This document shows, piece by piece, positions 7,392 to 16,070 of a stretch of 64,000 nucleotides of DNA. Under the pieces are notes generated by a model, which did no database searches, had not been told where the DNA came from, and saw nothing but the letters and a program-made list of their open reading frames with translations. The DNA comes from Haloferax mediterranei ATCC 33500. GTDB taxonomy: Archaea > Halobacteriota > Halobacteria > Halobacteriales > Haloferacaceae. Position 1 is the stretch's first letter. Each line of letters opens with the position of its first letter. The stretch lies in assembly GCF_000306765.2 (NCBI RefSeq), contig NC_017941.2:2046001-2110000 (forward strand), written 5' to 3'. Made by a program: the position numbers and the translations under genes.

Positions 7392-8564
7392 GTGGTTGAA
7401 TTAGAGTCGGTCGGGTTCGAGTCGGATCTCAGTCTGTTCAAATACGACACGTTCGAGCAGCTTCCGGAGAGCCACCGAGACCTCGACGAGGAAGAACGTT
7501 CTCAGCGCATCGCCGCCGCCCGTGAACAACTCGGTGACCGAGTTATCGTCCTCGGGCACAACTACCAGCGCCGGGAAATCGTCGAGCACGCGGACTTCAT
7601 CGGCGACTCCTACGAACTTTCGAAGCGCGCTGCCGAGTCGGACGCCGAGTACGTCGTTTTCGGCGGCGTGACGTTCATGGCGGAAAGTGCGGATATCATC
7701 ACCGACGACGACCAGACGGTGATTCTCCCGTCGATGGAGGCGTCCTGTCCGATGGCGGGGATGGCCGAGGCGGTACAGGTCGACTCCGCGTGGGAGGAAC
7801 TCGTCGACGGAACCGGCGGGAAAGACATCATCCCGGTGACGTACATGAACTCCTACGCCGACCTGAAGGCGTTTTGTGCCTCCCACGGTGGTCTCATCTG
7901 TACGTCCTCGAACGCCACCGACGCCTTCGAGTGGGCCTTCGAGCGGGGCGACGCCGTGCTCTTCCTGCCCGACAAGCATCTCGGACGCAACACGGCCAAC
8001 GACCTCGGCATCGAAAACGTGGTCGAGTGGGACCCGTGGGCTGGCGGCGTCGCAGGGGCGGAGGAAGAACTGAACGACGAGGGTGATGAACTCCCCGGCC
8101 TCGACGACGCCGACCTCGAAGACGCCGAGGTCATCCTCTGGGACGGCTACTGCCAGGTCCACGAGCGCTTCGAGGTCGACCACGTCGAAGACGCCCGCGA
8201 CGCGGGTGCGAACGTCGTCGTCCACCCCGAGTGCCGCCCGAGCGTCGTCGCGGCCGCCGACGAAGTCGGTTCGACGAGCCACATCTGCGATGTCATCGCC
8301 AACGCCGACCCCGGCGAGACGTGGGCCATCGGGACCGAAGTCCACCTCGCGCGACACCTCGCGCGCTGGCACCCCGAAGTCGACGTGCGCCCGCTCTGTG
8401 GCGACGCCTGTATGGACTGCAACGCCATGCGGCAGGTCGACCCCAACTACCTGACGTGGGTGCTCGAAGAACTGGCCGCGGGCCGCGAACCGAACGTCGT
8501 CGAAGTCGCGCCCGAGGAGAAAGAACTCGCCGCGGTCGCACTCGACCGCATGCTCGAACTATGA
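7392..8564 (+). CDS. nadA: Quinolinate synthase A
   Basis: Condenses iminoaspartate with dihydroxyacetone phosphate to quinolinate, using a [4Fe-4S] cluster. The protein is 390 aa from a GTG start (MVELESVGFESDL). Family landmarks are VIVLGHNYQRREIVEHADFIGDSYEL, VFGGVTFMAESADI, cluster-type cysteines in MEASCPM, GGLICTSSNA and GDACMDCNAM, and FLPDKHLGRNTA. It is longer than bacterial NadA by an acidic N-terminal stretch. First gene of nadABC: its TGA overlaps the nadB ATG by four bases (ATGA), which suggests translational coupling. Two palindromes lie upstream. Confidence 0.96.
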   Translation: MVELESVGFESDLSLFKYDTFEQLPESHRDLDEEERSQRIAAAREQLGDRVIVLGHNYQRREIVEHADFIGDSYELSKRAAESDAEYVVFGGVTFMAESADIITDDDQTVILPSMEASCPMAGMAEAVQVDSAWEELVDGTGGKDIIPVTYMNSYADLKAFCASHGGLICTSSNATDAFEWAFERGDAVLFLPDKHLGRNTANDLGIENVVEWDPWAGGVAGAEEELNDEGDELPGLDDADLEDAEVILWDGYCQVHERFEVDHVEDARDAGANVVVHPECRPSVVAAADEVGSTSHICDVIANADPGETWAIGTEVHLARHLARWHPEVDVRPLCGDACMDCNAMRQVDPNYLTWVLEELAAGREPNVVEVAPEEKELAAVALDRMLEL

Positions 8565-10078
8565 AGACCGACGTATTGGTCGTCGGGTCGGGAATCGCCG
8601 GGTGTGCCGCCGCGCTCGCCGCCTTCCGCGAGGGTGCGGACGTGCTGGTCGTCACGAAAGCAACCGAACCCGAAGACGCGAACACCGACTGGGCGCAAGG
8701 CGGCATCGCGGTCACGCAGTCGAAACCCGATGCGTTCGCCGAGGATATCCGCCGGGCGAGCGACGACACCGCCGACCCGGAGGCGGTCGACGTGCTCGTC
8801 TCAGAGGCCCGTGAGGTCGTCGAGAACGTGCTCTTGGACACCCTCGGCGTGGAGTTCGACACCGCCGGCGACGACTTCGACCTCGCCCGCGAGGCGGGTC
8901 ACTCGAACCGCCGCATCCTCCACGTCGACGCTAGCACCGGAAAGTACGTCCTCCGTCCGTTCCTCGAACACCTCTCCGACCACGACGGCGTGCGTATCAT
9001 CGACGACGCGATGGTCCTCGACCTCGTGAGCGACGAAGGCACCGTCCGCGGCGCAACCGTCCTCACCGACGACGGCGTCGAACCCGTATTCGCCGGGGCG
9101 ACAGTCCTCGCAACCGGCGGTATCGGCGCGTGTTACGCCCAGTCGACGAACCCGTCGGGCGCGACCGGAGACGGCGTCGCGATGGCCGCCCTCGCGGGTG
9201 CGACCGTCTCGGACATGCAGTACGTGCAGTTCCACCCGACCGCGTACGACCCGGAAACCGACCCGTCCGCCGAGGAGTCGGCGCAACCGTTCCTCGTGAG
9301 CGAAGCCGTCCGCGGCGAGGGTGCTGTCCTGCGAGATGCCGACGGTCGGCGCTTCATGCCCGATGTCCACGAGGACGCCGAACTCGCACCCCGCGACGTG
9401 GTCTCCCGCGCCGTCGCTCGCGCCCGCGACCAAACCGGCCGAGTCGTCCTCGACGTCTCCGACATCGACTTCCGCGAAGCGTTCCCCGACCTCGCCGACC
9501 TGTGCGACGACCGCGGCGTCGACCTCGACGCCGGGATTCCAGTCGCTCCGAGCGAGCACTTCCTCTGTGGCGGCATCGCCGTCGACAAGCATGGGCAGAC
9601 CTCGCTCGACCGACTGTTCGCCGCCGGTGAGTGCGCCCGAACCGGCGTCCACGGCGCGAACCGCCTCGCCTCGACGAGCCTTCTCGAAGGACTCGTCTGG
9701 GGCACCCGCGCTGGCGAGACGGCGGCAGCGCAAGGTCGTGGAAACGCGACTGTCGTCGAATATTCGCCGCCGCGAGATTCGGACCCGGCGCTCCCCGACG
9801 CGTTCGCGGACGCGAAGTTTGCTCGCCTCGGCAAGACGATGGACGAGTTCGTCGGCGTTGAGCGAACCCCGGACGGACTCGAAACCGCTCGGTTGCGGCT
9901 CCGCCGCTTGAAGGGCGAGGTCGACGCCTACGCCCGAACTCGCGTTTCGAGGTCGCTCTACGAACTCCGGAACGCCTGTATCTCGTCGCTTCTCGTCGCC
10001 CGCGCCGCCGCATCCGCACCGTCAGCTGGCTGTCACTCGCTCTCCGATTCGGAGGTGACTGCCAGTGCTGACGACTGA
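8561..10078 (+). CDS. nadB: L-aspartate oxidase
   Basis: Flavoenzyme that oxidises L-aspartate to iminoaspartate, the substrate handed to NadA. The 505-aa protein starts with the FAD dinucleotide fold VLVVGSGIAGCAAALAAF, then TDWAQGGIAV, the HSNRRILH segment, GATVLATGGIGACY, the FHPTAYDP stretch and a C-terminal VHGANRLASTSLLEGLVWG flavin loop, as in the fumarate reductase/NadB family. The end (SLSDSEVTASADD) is encoded by a palindrome and overlaps the nadC start by 14 bp. Operon context makes NadB more likely than a succinate dehydrogenase subunit. Confidence 0.95.
   Translation: MKTDVLVVGSGIAGCAAALAAFREGADVLVVTKATEPEDANTDWAQGGIAVTQSKPDAFAEDIRRASDDTADPEAVDVLVSEAREVVENVLLDTLGVEFDTAGDDFDLAREAGHSNRRILHVDASTGKYVLRPFLEHLSDHDGVRIIDDAMVLDLVSDEGTVRGATVLTDDGVEPVFAGATVLATGGIGACYAQSTNPSGATGDGVAMAALAGATVSDMQYVQFHPTAYDPETDPSAEESAQPFLVSEAVRGEGAVLRDADGRRFMPDVHEDAELAPRDVVSRAVARARDQTGRVVLDVSDIDFREAFPDLADLCDDRGVDLDAGIPVAPSEHFLCGGIAVDKHGQTSLDRLFAAGECARTGVHGANRLASTSLLEGLVWGTRAGETAAAQGRGNATVVEYSPPRDSDPALPDAFADAKFARLGKTMDEFVGVERTPDGLETARLRLRRLKGEVDAYARTRVSRSLYELRNACISSLLVARAAASAPSAGCHSLSDSEVTASADD
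10026..10065 (+). repeat. Palindrome across the nadB end / nadC start
   Basis: CTGGCTGTCAC (10026-10036) pairs with GTGACTGCCAG (10055-10065) with one mismatch, enclosing CTCCGATTCGGAG. The GTG start of nadC begins at its last base. It shares the CTCCGA/TCGGAG core with the elements in hmgA and the amidohydrolase but not their second hairpin. Confidence 0.55.
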
Positions 10079-10871
10079 GACGGTCGAACGATGGTTGGCC
10101 GAAGATATCGGCCACCGGGACGTGACGAACCACGTTCCCGGTGAGACGACCGGACGACTCGTTGCAAAAGAATCGACGGTCGTCGCCGGACTGGACGCCG
10201 CGGTCGCGGTCTTCGACTACCTCGGAGTCGAGGCCGAACGGACGGTCGAAAACGGTGAGTCGGTCGACGCTGGCGACGTGGTCCTGCGCGCCGCAGGCGA
10301 TGCACAGAACGTCTTCCGTGGAGAGCGCGCCGCGGCCAACGTCGTCGGCCACGCCTCGGGAGTCGCGACCGCGACCAGAGAGGCGGTCGACATCGTCCGA
10401 GAAGTATCCAACTCGGCTCGTGTTGCTGCAACCCGGAAGACGACGCCCGGTCTGCGCGGAGTCGAAAAACGGGCCGTCGTCGCCGGTGGCGGCGACACCC
10501 ACCGACTCACGCTGTCCGGGATGGTCATGGTGAAAGACAACCATATCGCGGAACTCGGATTAGAGCAGGCGGTTCGACGGTTCGCCGAACGGAAATCGTT
10601 CGCAACGAAACTCGAAGTCGAAGTGGAGTCACCGGAGATGGGCGAGCGTGCCGCGGCCGCCGGTGCCGATATCGTCCTCTTCGACAACCTCCCACCCGAA
10701 CGCGTCCGCGAAGGTGTCGCCCGGCTACCGGACGATGTCATCTCGGAAGCCAGCGGCGGTATCACGCTAGAAACGCTCCAGTCGTACGCGGAGACCGGCG
10801 TCGATGTCGTCTCGATGGGGTGGCTCACACACAGTGCGCCGAGTTCGGATTTCTCGTTTAGAACAGGGTGA
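10065..10871 (+). CDS. nadC: Nicotinate-nucleotide pyrophosphorylase (carboxylating)
   Basis: Converts quinolinate and PRPP to nicotinate mononucleotide and CO2, completing the de novo branch begun by NadB and NadA. It is 268 aa from a GTG start inside nadB. Visible family motifs are LAEDIGHRDVT at the N terminus, NVVGHASGVAT, the phosphate-binding ATRKTTPGLRGVEK, MVMVKDNHIAELG, LEVEVESPEMGE, ADIVLFDNLPPE and SEASGGITLETLQSYAETGVDVVSMG. No other gene follows closely, so the operon is nadABC. Confidence 0.96.
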   Translation: MLTTETVERWLAEDIGHRDVTNHVPGETTGRLVAKESTVVAGLDAAVAVFDYLGVEAERTVENGESVDAGDVVLRAAGDAQNVFRGERAAANVVGHASGVATATREAVDIVREVSNSARVAATRKTTPGLRGVEKRAVVAGGGDTHRLTLSGMVMVKDNHIAELGLEQAVRRFAERKSFATKLEVEVESPEMGERAAAAGADIVLFDNLPPERVREGVARLPDDVISEASGGITLETLQSYAETGVDVVSMGWLTHSAPSSDFSFRTG

Positions 10872-10931
10872 TACCTCCCTGACTGTCACCGAACCGCCAC
10901 GTTCATAACCGCGTGCAAAGTGGGTCGCACG

Positions 10932-12131
10932 ATGACCGACCAGCGCACCGTCCGCGACTTCTCTGTGACTCCGGTCGCGAAGTATTACGCCTACAAGACG
11001 ACTGAGTACGTCTCGTTTACCGCGGCGATTTGGATTCTATTCGTCAGGTCGCAGGGTCTCTCGTTTGCTGAAGTCGGTGCGCTCAACAGTATCTGGTGGC
11101 TCGCGCTGGTCGCCGGCGAGATTCCGACCGGGTACCTCGGTGACCGACTCGGCCGCCGGTCCGCGATGTCGTTGGGCACGGCCATCATCGCCATCTCGAC
11201 AGTTGCGATGGGGCTGTCGCAGACGTTTCTCCAGTTCGCCGTCGTCTACGCCGCGTGGGCAATCGGCCAAACCTTCAGGTCGGGCAGCGACGATGCGTGG
11301 CTGTACGACCTACTGGAGGAAACGAGCGAGACACACGAGTTCGCCAATGTTCGCGGGCGAGCCACCGGAATTGGCCTCGCAATCGGGGCCGTGACGACAC
11401 TCGCTGGCGGCGTACTCGCCGACGTAGCGAACTACTCGGTTCCCTTCTTCGCCACCGCAGTGGTGACAGCGCTCGGCATTCCGGTTCTGCTTTCGGTTCC
11501 CGAAACGGGTGACGGTGGCGGCGACTTCACCCCGCGGAAGGCGATTCGCGTCATCCGAAATCGACTGACTCAACCCCCACTTCGGAGCTTCGTGGTCTAC
11601 TTCGCGCTCCTGTTTGGCGTCGTCAACATGGCGTACATCCTCGACCAGCCGATACTCCGTGCTGTCGCAGTGGACCTTGGTATCCCCGAGTCAGCGACAA
11701 ATACGGCCGTGAGTACCTCGTATGCCGCCTTCTCGATTATCGCGGCGGGGGCAACCTACCGTTCCGGGTGGATTAGCGACCGACTCGGCGTCCGACGGTG
11801 GTTCCTCGTCTCGCCGCTTCTCGTCGCCGTGTCCTACGCCGTGCTCCCAATCTTCGGTCCACTGGCGTTCCCGGTATTTGCCGTCGTTCGCGGCGTAAAC
11901 AACGTCTCGGGCGTCCTCGGAAACCAGTACATCAACGACCGTGTCGACTCGGTTGGGCGCGCAACCGTCCTCTCCGCCGCCGGGATGCTCTACTCGCTCG
12001 CCGTCGTTCCGTTCGAACTCGCGGGTGGTGTCGTCGCCGACGTGGTCTCTCCAACCGGCGCACTCGCCCTATTCGGCGGGGTTCTTGCGGTCGGTGCAGG
12101 CGTGTTGTGGGTTGTCGAACGCCCAATCTGA
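10932..12131 (+). CDS. MFS transporter
   Basis: A 399-aa integral membrane protein with about 12 predicted helices. The loop after helix 2 has the MFS signature GEIPTGYLGDRLGRRSAM, and a weaker copy (GWISDRLGVRRW) follows helix 8, as expected for the duplicated six-helix halves. The ATG at 10932 is preferred to a GTG at 10920 because a TTCATAAC box lies about 26 nt upstream, fitting a leaderless transcript. Substrate unknown; close to the drug/metabolite-efflux type of MFS by general appearance only. Confidence 0.9.
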   Translation: MTDQRTVRDFSVTPVAKYYAYKTTEYVSFTAAIWILFVRSQGLSFAEVGALNSIWWLALVAGEIPTGYLGDRLGRRSAMSLGTAIIAISTVAMGLSQTFLQFAVVYAAWAIGQTFRSGSDDAWLYDLLEETSETHEFANVRGRATGIGLAIGAVTTLAGGVLADVANYSVPFFATAVVTALGIPVLLSVPETGDGGGDFTPRKAIRVIRNRLTQPPLRSFVVYFALLFGVVNMAYILDQPILRAVAVDLGIPESATNTAVSTSYAAFSIIAAGATYRSGWISDRLGVRRWFLVSPLLVAVSYAVLPIFGPLAFPVFAVVRGVNNVSGVLGNQYINDRVDSVGRATVLSAAGMLYSLAVVPFELAGGVVADVVSPTGALALFGGVLAVGAGVLWVVERPI

Positions 12132-12230
12132 GTTTTCTTGTGTGCGGTTCCCTTGCGTACAGTTCCCAGCGACCTTCCCGGCTGCGACGAAGGGAAAACC
12201 CCTTACATACGGTCGTCGCACTCGCGGGCA

Positions 12231-13028
12231 ATGGGCTTCTTTGACGACCTTCAGGACCGCATCGAGAAGGTGGACAGTGTCGTCTCGGTCGGACTCGACG
12301 CCGACCTCGACCGGATTCCCGAACACCTCCGCGACGAGGACCTGCCGCGGTGGGCGTTCAACCGCCGCATCATCGACGCGACGCACGAACACGCGGCGGC
12401 CTACAAGCCGAACGCGGCCTTCTACGAGGACGAAGACGGCTGGCGCTCGCTCCGCGAGACCATCGCCTACGCACACGGAAAGGATGTTCCCGTCCTCCTC
12501 GACGCCAAGCGCGCCGACATCGGCAACACGACGCGACAGTACGCGAACCTGCTTGACGACGCCGATGCCATCACCGTCAACCCCTACATGGGCCGCGATT
12601 CCATCCAGCCGTTCCTCGCCCGCGAGGACAAGGGCGTGTTCGTCCTCTGTCGCACCTCTAACCCGGGCAGCGCGGACCTCCAGTCGCTCGAACTCGCCTC
12701 CGGAGAACCCCTGTACGAGCGCGTCGCGGCGCTCTGCGACCTCTGGAACGAAAACGACAACGTCGGACTCGTCGTCGGCGCGACCGGCCCCGAAGAGTTG
12801 GAAGACCTCCGCGAGCAGGTCCCCGACCTGCCGTTTCTCGTCCCCGGCGTCGGCGCACAGGGTGGCGATGCCGAGGCGGCAGTCGAGTACGGACTGGCAG
12901 ACGGCGTCGGTCTCGTGAACTCCTCACGCGGCATCATCTTCGCCGGCGAAGACCAGGGAGAACACTTCGACAAGGCTGCGGGACAGGCGGCGAAGCGACT
13001 CAAAGAGCGGCTGAACCAGTACCGGTAA
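12231..13028 (+). CDS. pyrF: Orotidine 5'-phosphate decarboxylase
   Basis: Last step of UMP synthesis. The 265-aa protein has the TIM-barrel signatures VSVGLDADLDRIP, AYKPNAAFYE, VLLDAKRADIGNTTRQYA (the DxKxxDI catalytic tetrad) and FLVPGVGAQGGDAEAAV plus NSSRGIIFAG for phosphate binding. Length and the NTTRQYA continuation place it with the type 2 enzymes. A TTACATAC box 26 nt upstream supports the start at 12231. The gene is monocistronic here. Confidence 0.96.
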   Translation: MGFFDDLQDRIEKVDSVVSVGLDADLDRIPEHLRDEDLPRWAFNRRIIDATHEHAAAYKPNAAFYEDEDGWRSLRETIAYAHGKDVPVLLDAKRADIGNTTRQYANLLDDADAITVNPYMGRDSIQPFLAREDKGVFVLCRTSNPGSADLQSLELASGEPLYERVAALCDLWNENDNVGLVVGATGPEELEDLREQVPDLPFLVPGVGAQGGDAEAAVEYGLADGVGLVNSSRGIIFAGEDQGEHFDKAAGQAAKRLKERLNQYR

Positions 13029-13108
13029 GTCTGCGGAAATCACAGACTGGCACTGGACTGTACCGCTCTCGGCGGGACGTTTACCAGCGTGCGTCACCAA
13101 CTACGTCC

Positions 13109-13669
13109 GTGGACCGAGACCGACTTATCATGGGCCTCGCGGCGGTGTTCGCGGGTATTACCATGCTCCTCGTCGTGTTGGCATTCGCCTACCGACAGCT
13201 GTTGTTGTTGTTCGTAGCTGTGCCCTTCGGCGCGACGACGTACTTCATGTACTCGGACGTGAGCGGCCGGTTCGAAGAACGGTTTAGACGGCGAGTTCAG
13301 GCGGATGCTGGCGGGGTCGGCTTTCAGTCGGGCGGTGGCGGCCCACAGCAGCGCGAAACCGGCGGGTTCGGTGCAGGGCCACGACGTGGTCCCCGAGAAG
13401 GCCCCGGTGCAGGACGGTTCGGGCGCGCCGGACGACAGGGTGGACCGCAAAGTGGCGCACGTACTGACCAGAACAGGGTTCGCCCACCTCGACGCGGGAT
13501 GAGCCGAAAGAAGGCCCTCCGGACTCTCGGTCTCGACGCCGATGCCTCCTCCGAGGACGTGAAACGAGCGTACCGAGCGCGAGTGAAGGAGACGCATCCA
13601 GACGCCGAATCGGGCGACGAAGAGACGTTCAAGCGCGTCAACCGCGCCTACGAACGGCTCTCCGAGTGA
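13109..13669 (+). CDS. Membrane-anchored J-domain protein
   Basis: A 186-aa protein with two adjacent N-terminal transmembrane helices (about residues 8-46), a Gly/Arg/Gln-rich disordered middle (residues 65-130) and a short C-terminal J domain (KKALRTLGLDADASSEDVKRAY with the HPD motif in KETHPDAESG). The J domain should stimulate a DnaK-type ATPase at the membrane; no zinc-binding DnaJ region is present, so it is a class III (type C) J protein. Start GTG at 13109; ATG at 13130 would remove the first seven residues. Its 3' end is duplicated downstream. Confidence 0.85.
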   Translation: MDRDRLIMGLAAVFAGITMLLVVLAFAYRQLLLLFVAVPFGATTYFMYSDVSGRFEERFRRRVQADAGGVGFQSGGGGPQQRETGGFGAGPRRGPREGPGAGRFGRAGRQGGPQSGARTDQNRVRPPRRGMSRKKALRTLGLDADASSEDVKRAYRARVKETHPDAESGDEETFKRVNRAYERLSE

Positions 13670-13720
13670 CGGGTTGCGAACTACTTTTCGAGTAACGGGC
13701 TACGAACGGCTTTTCAAGTA
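13648..13720 (+). repeat. 26-bp degenerate tandem repeat of the J-protein gene end
   Basis: The last codons and stop (CTACGAACGGCT...GAGTGA) recur at exactly 26-bp steps: TACGAACGG at 13649, TGCGAACTA at 13675 and TACGAACGG at 13701, each followed by a TTTTC/CTCC-AGT tract. Copies 2 and 3 are non-coding. Confidence 0.7.
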
Positions 13721-13763
13721 CGAACTGTGCGTACCGAGTAGTCTACAGAAGGAACAAGGCGAG

Positions 13764-13843
13764 TGCCTCGGAGTCTCGCAAATCGCGCTGCGATTTGCTG
13801 GATACAAGAAATCGAAGATTACCCTTGACTTGACCCCGAGGCA
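13764..13843. repeat. 80-bp nested inverted-repeat element
   Basis: TGCCTCGGAGTC (13764) is mirrored by GACCCCGAGGCA (13832-13843), 11 of 12 pairs, and inside lies the perfect hairpin GCAAATCGC-gct-GCGATTTGC (13778-13798). Size and terminal repeats fit a miniature element or a structured RNA; no direct target duplication is evident. Confidence 0.55.
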
Positions 13844-13955
13844 GTTCACAGATTTCTGATAGCTGTTCGAGACGACGCCGTCTCAATTGTGGTATTGTAT
13901 CATGGTAGTCTCTACCGCGGAAAGCGTTTTCACGGTCGGTTTCCTACGGCTTTCC

Positions 13956-15560
13956 ATGAGCGTGGATCGGTCTCTCCTCGAAGAGGCCCTCGAGCGCGGT
14001 GAGGAGGAAGGCGGAAGCGTCGAGTTCAAAGAACGCCTCACCCGTGCCGTTCACCTGTCCGACGGTCGGATGGAGTCGCTCGCGGCCCAACTCCGACACC
14101 GAGTGCTTTCCGGCGACGGCGTCGCCACCTACGTGGTCGGCGTCACCGACGACGGGGGCATTGCCGGTATCTCCCCCGATGACTTCTCCGAAACGATGGA
14201 CGTGCTCTCCTTGCTCGCCGAGGAGGCAGGTGCTCACATCGAAGACGTAGAGACGTGGGGCGTCGGCGACGCCGCCGAACGCGGACTCGTCGGGGTCGCG
14301 ACCATCCGCGAGGGTGCGATGCTAGATGTCGATGACGACCACATCGTCGTCGGCACCGCCGGCCACGTCGACCACGGCAAATCGACCCTCGTCGGGTCGC
14401 TCGTGACGGGACAAGCCGACAACGGAGACGGCGAGACGCGTTCGTTCCTCGACGTGCAGCCCCACGAGGTCGAACGCGGTCTGTCCGCGGACCTCTCGTA
14501 TGCCGTCTACGGCTTCAGCGAGGACGGACCGATTCACATGCGGAATCCCCACCGCAAATCCGACCGAGCACAAATCGTCCAAGAGGCGGACCGATTGGTC
14601 TCGTTCGTCGACACCGTCGGCCACGAGCCGTGGCTCCGGACGACGATTCGCGGACTGGTCGGTCAGCGACTCGACTACGGGTTGCTCGTCGTCGCCGCCG
14701 ACGACGGCCCGACGCGGACGACCCGCGAACACCTCGGCATCTTGCTGGCGATGGAACTCCCGACGGTCGTCGCCATCACGAAAGTCGACGCCGTCACCGA
14801 CGAGCGCGTCGACGAAGTCGAACGCGAGGTCGAGCGACTCCTCCGCGACGTGGGACGGACGCCGCTCAGCGTCGCACGTCACGGTGTCGACGCCGCGGTC
14901 GACGAAATTAGCGAATCCGTCGTTCCGCTCGTACTGACAAGCGCCGTGACGATGGACGGATTGGAGGTTCTCGACCATCTTTTCGAGGCACTCCCGAAGC
15001 GCAGCGCCGCCGAAGGCGACTTCAAGATGTACATCGACCGGACGTACTCGGTCACCGGCGTCGGGGCAGTCGCCTCCGGCACGGTCAACTCCGGCGCGGT
15101 CGAAGCGGGGGATACGCTCCTCTTGGGACCGATGTCGGATGGGGAGTTCCGTGAAGTCGAAGTTCGCTCTATCGAGATGCACTACCACCGTGTCGACCGG
15201 GCCAACGCCGGTCGAATCGTCGGTATCGCGCTCAAGGGCGTCCGCGAATCCGAAATCGAACGCGGGATGGTGTTGCTCCCGGCGGACGCCGAACCGACAG
15301 CGGTCCGCGAGTTCGAAGCCGAAGTGATGGTGCTGAACCACCCGACGCGAATCCGGGAGGGCTACGAACCGGTCATCCACCTCGAAACCGTCTCCGAGGC
15401 GGCTATCTTCCACCCCGAGGGCGGCCAACTCCTTCCGGGCGACACGGGGGAGACACGCATCGAATTCAAGTTCCGGCCGTATTTCGTCGAAGAAGGGCAA
15501 CGATTCGTCTTCCGTGAGGGTCGGTCGAAGGGCGTCGGAACGGTGACGAAGGTTGACTAG
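13956..15560 (+). CDS. GTPBP1/GTPBP2-family translational-type GTPase
   Basis: A 534-aa GTPase of the EF-Tu-like superfamily. The first 120 residues are an extra N-terminal domain. Then come G1 GHVDHGKSTLVGSL, a switch region, G3 FVDTVGHEPW, G4 AITKVDAV and domain 2/3 beta-barrels (YSVTGVGAVASGTV). The variation DTVGH and the extra domain fit GTPBP1-like proteins of archaea rather than EF1A or SelB. A role in mRNA surveillance or ribosome rescue is known for eukaryotic relatives; the archaeal role is open. The start at 13956 avoids an N-terminal extension with unlike composition. Confidence 0.9.
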   Translation: MSVDRSLLEEALERGEEEGGSVEFKERLTRAVHLSDGRMESLAAQLRHRVLSGDGVATYVVGVTDDGGIAGISPDDFSETMDVLSLLAEEAGAHIEDVETWGVGDAAERGLVGVATIREGAMLDVDDDHIVVGTAGHVDHGKSTLVGSLVTGQADNGDGETRSFLDVQPHEVERGLSADLSYAVYGFSEDGPIHMRNPHRKSDRAQIVQEADRLVSFVDTVGHEPWLRTTIRGLVGQRLDYGLLVVAADDGPTRTTREHLGILLAMELPTVVAITKVDAVTDERVDEVEREVERLLRDVGRTPLSVARHGVDAAVDEISESVVPLVLTSAVTMDGLEVLDHLFEALPKRSAAEGDFKMYIDRTYSVTGVGAVASGTVNSGAVEAGDTLLLGPMSDGEFREVEVRSIEMHYHRVDRANAGRIVGIALKGVRESEIERGMVLLPADAEPTAVREFEAEVMVLNHPTRIREGYEPVIHLETVSEAAIFHPEGGQLLPGDTGETRIEFKFRPYFVEEGQRFVFREGRSKGVGTVTKVD

Positions 15561-15584
15561 TTAGATAGCTGAGTAGCCGAATAA

Positions 15585-16070
15585 CTAGGCGTCGACTGCG
15601 ACGTACCCGCCGTCTTTCTGCGCTGCCACCCCGAACAGCACCGCCCAGTCGAGAAGCCGCGCGACCCGGTCGCGCCAGCGAGACTCCCAGCCTTCGGGGT
15701 CGCGGTGTCGTTCCCAGTTCGGGACCGTCGGTTCGAACGCCTCGAACACGTCGTCTGCCGAACGCGGGTCGTCGCCGAGAGCGTCGAGAACCTCCTGTGC
15801 GCCGAAGACGTGCTCGACAAACGCGGTTCTGAGTTCCTCTTTTTGCCGGTCGCCGCGGACGCGCTCGAAGCCACGGCTCACTTCGCGGGCAAGCCCGAGG
15901 GACTGACAGAATACCAGCCAGTCGCGGCCCTCGTCAGGTGTCACGTCCAGTCGCTCTGCTACTCGGCCGCAACAGTCGTCTTCGGACCCCGGAATCAGCG
16001 GGACGGCGCGGTGGGCATCCCACAGTCTGTCGAGCGAATCCGGGGCGGGCGGGACCGGCTTTCGCCTCAC
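15585..16070 (-). CDS. Haloarchaeal conserved protein downstream of mch
   Basis: A 161-aa soluble protein, not assigned to a family I can name. It is Trp- and Arg-rich (DRLWDAHRAVPLIPG, WESRWRDRVARLLDW). A CC pair at residues 33-34 and a helical middle suggest a winged-helix or helical fold. Its ATG overlaps the mch stop by four bases, so the two are almost certainly co-transcribed and translationally coupled. Confidence 0.75.
   Translation of the reverse strand: MRRKPVPPAPDSLDRLWDAHRAVPLIPGSEDDCCGRVAERLDVTPDEGRDWLVFCQSLGLAREVSRGFERVRGDRQKEELRTAFVEHVFGAQEVLDALGDDPRSADDVFEAFEPTVPNWERHRDPEGWESRWRDRVARLLDWAVLFGVAAQKDGGYVAVDA

Noticed and set aside
9354..10544. 396-codon minus-strand frame opposite nadB/nadC
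   Set aside because: Antisense shadow with Arg-rich nonsense sequence.
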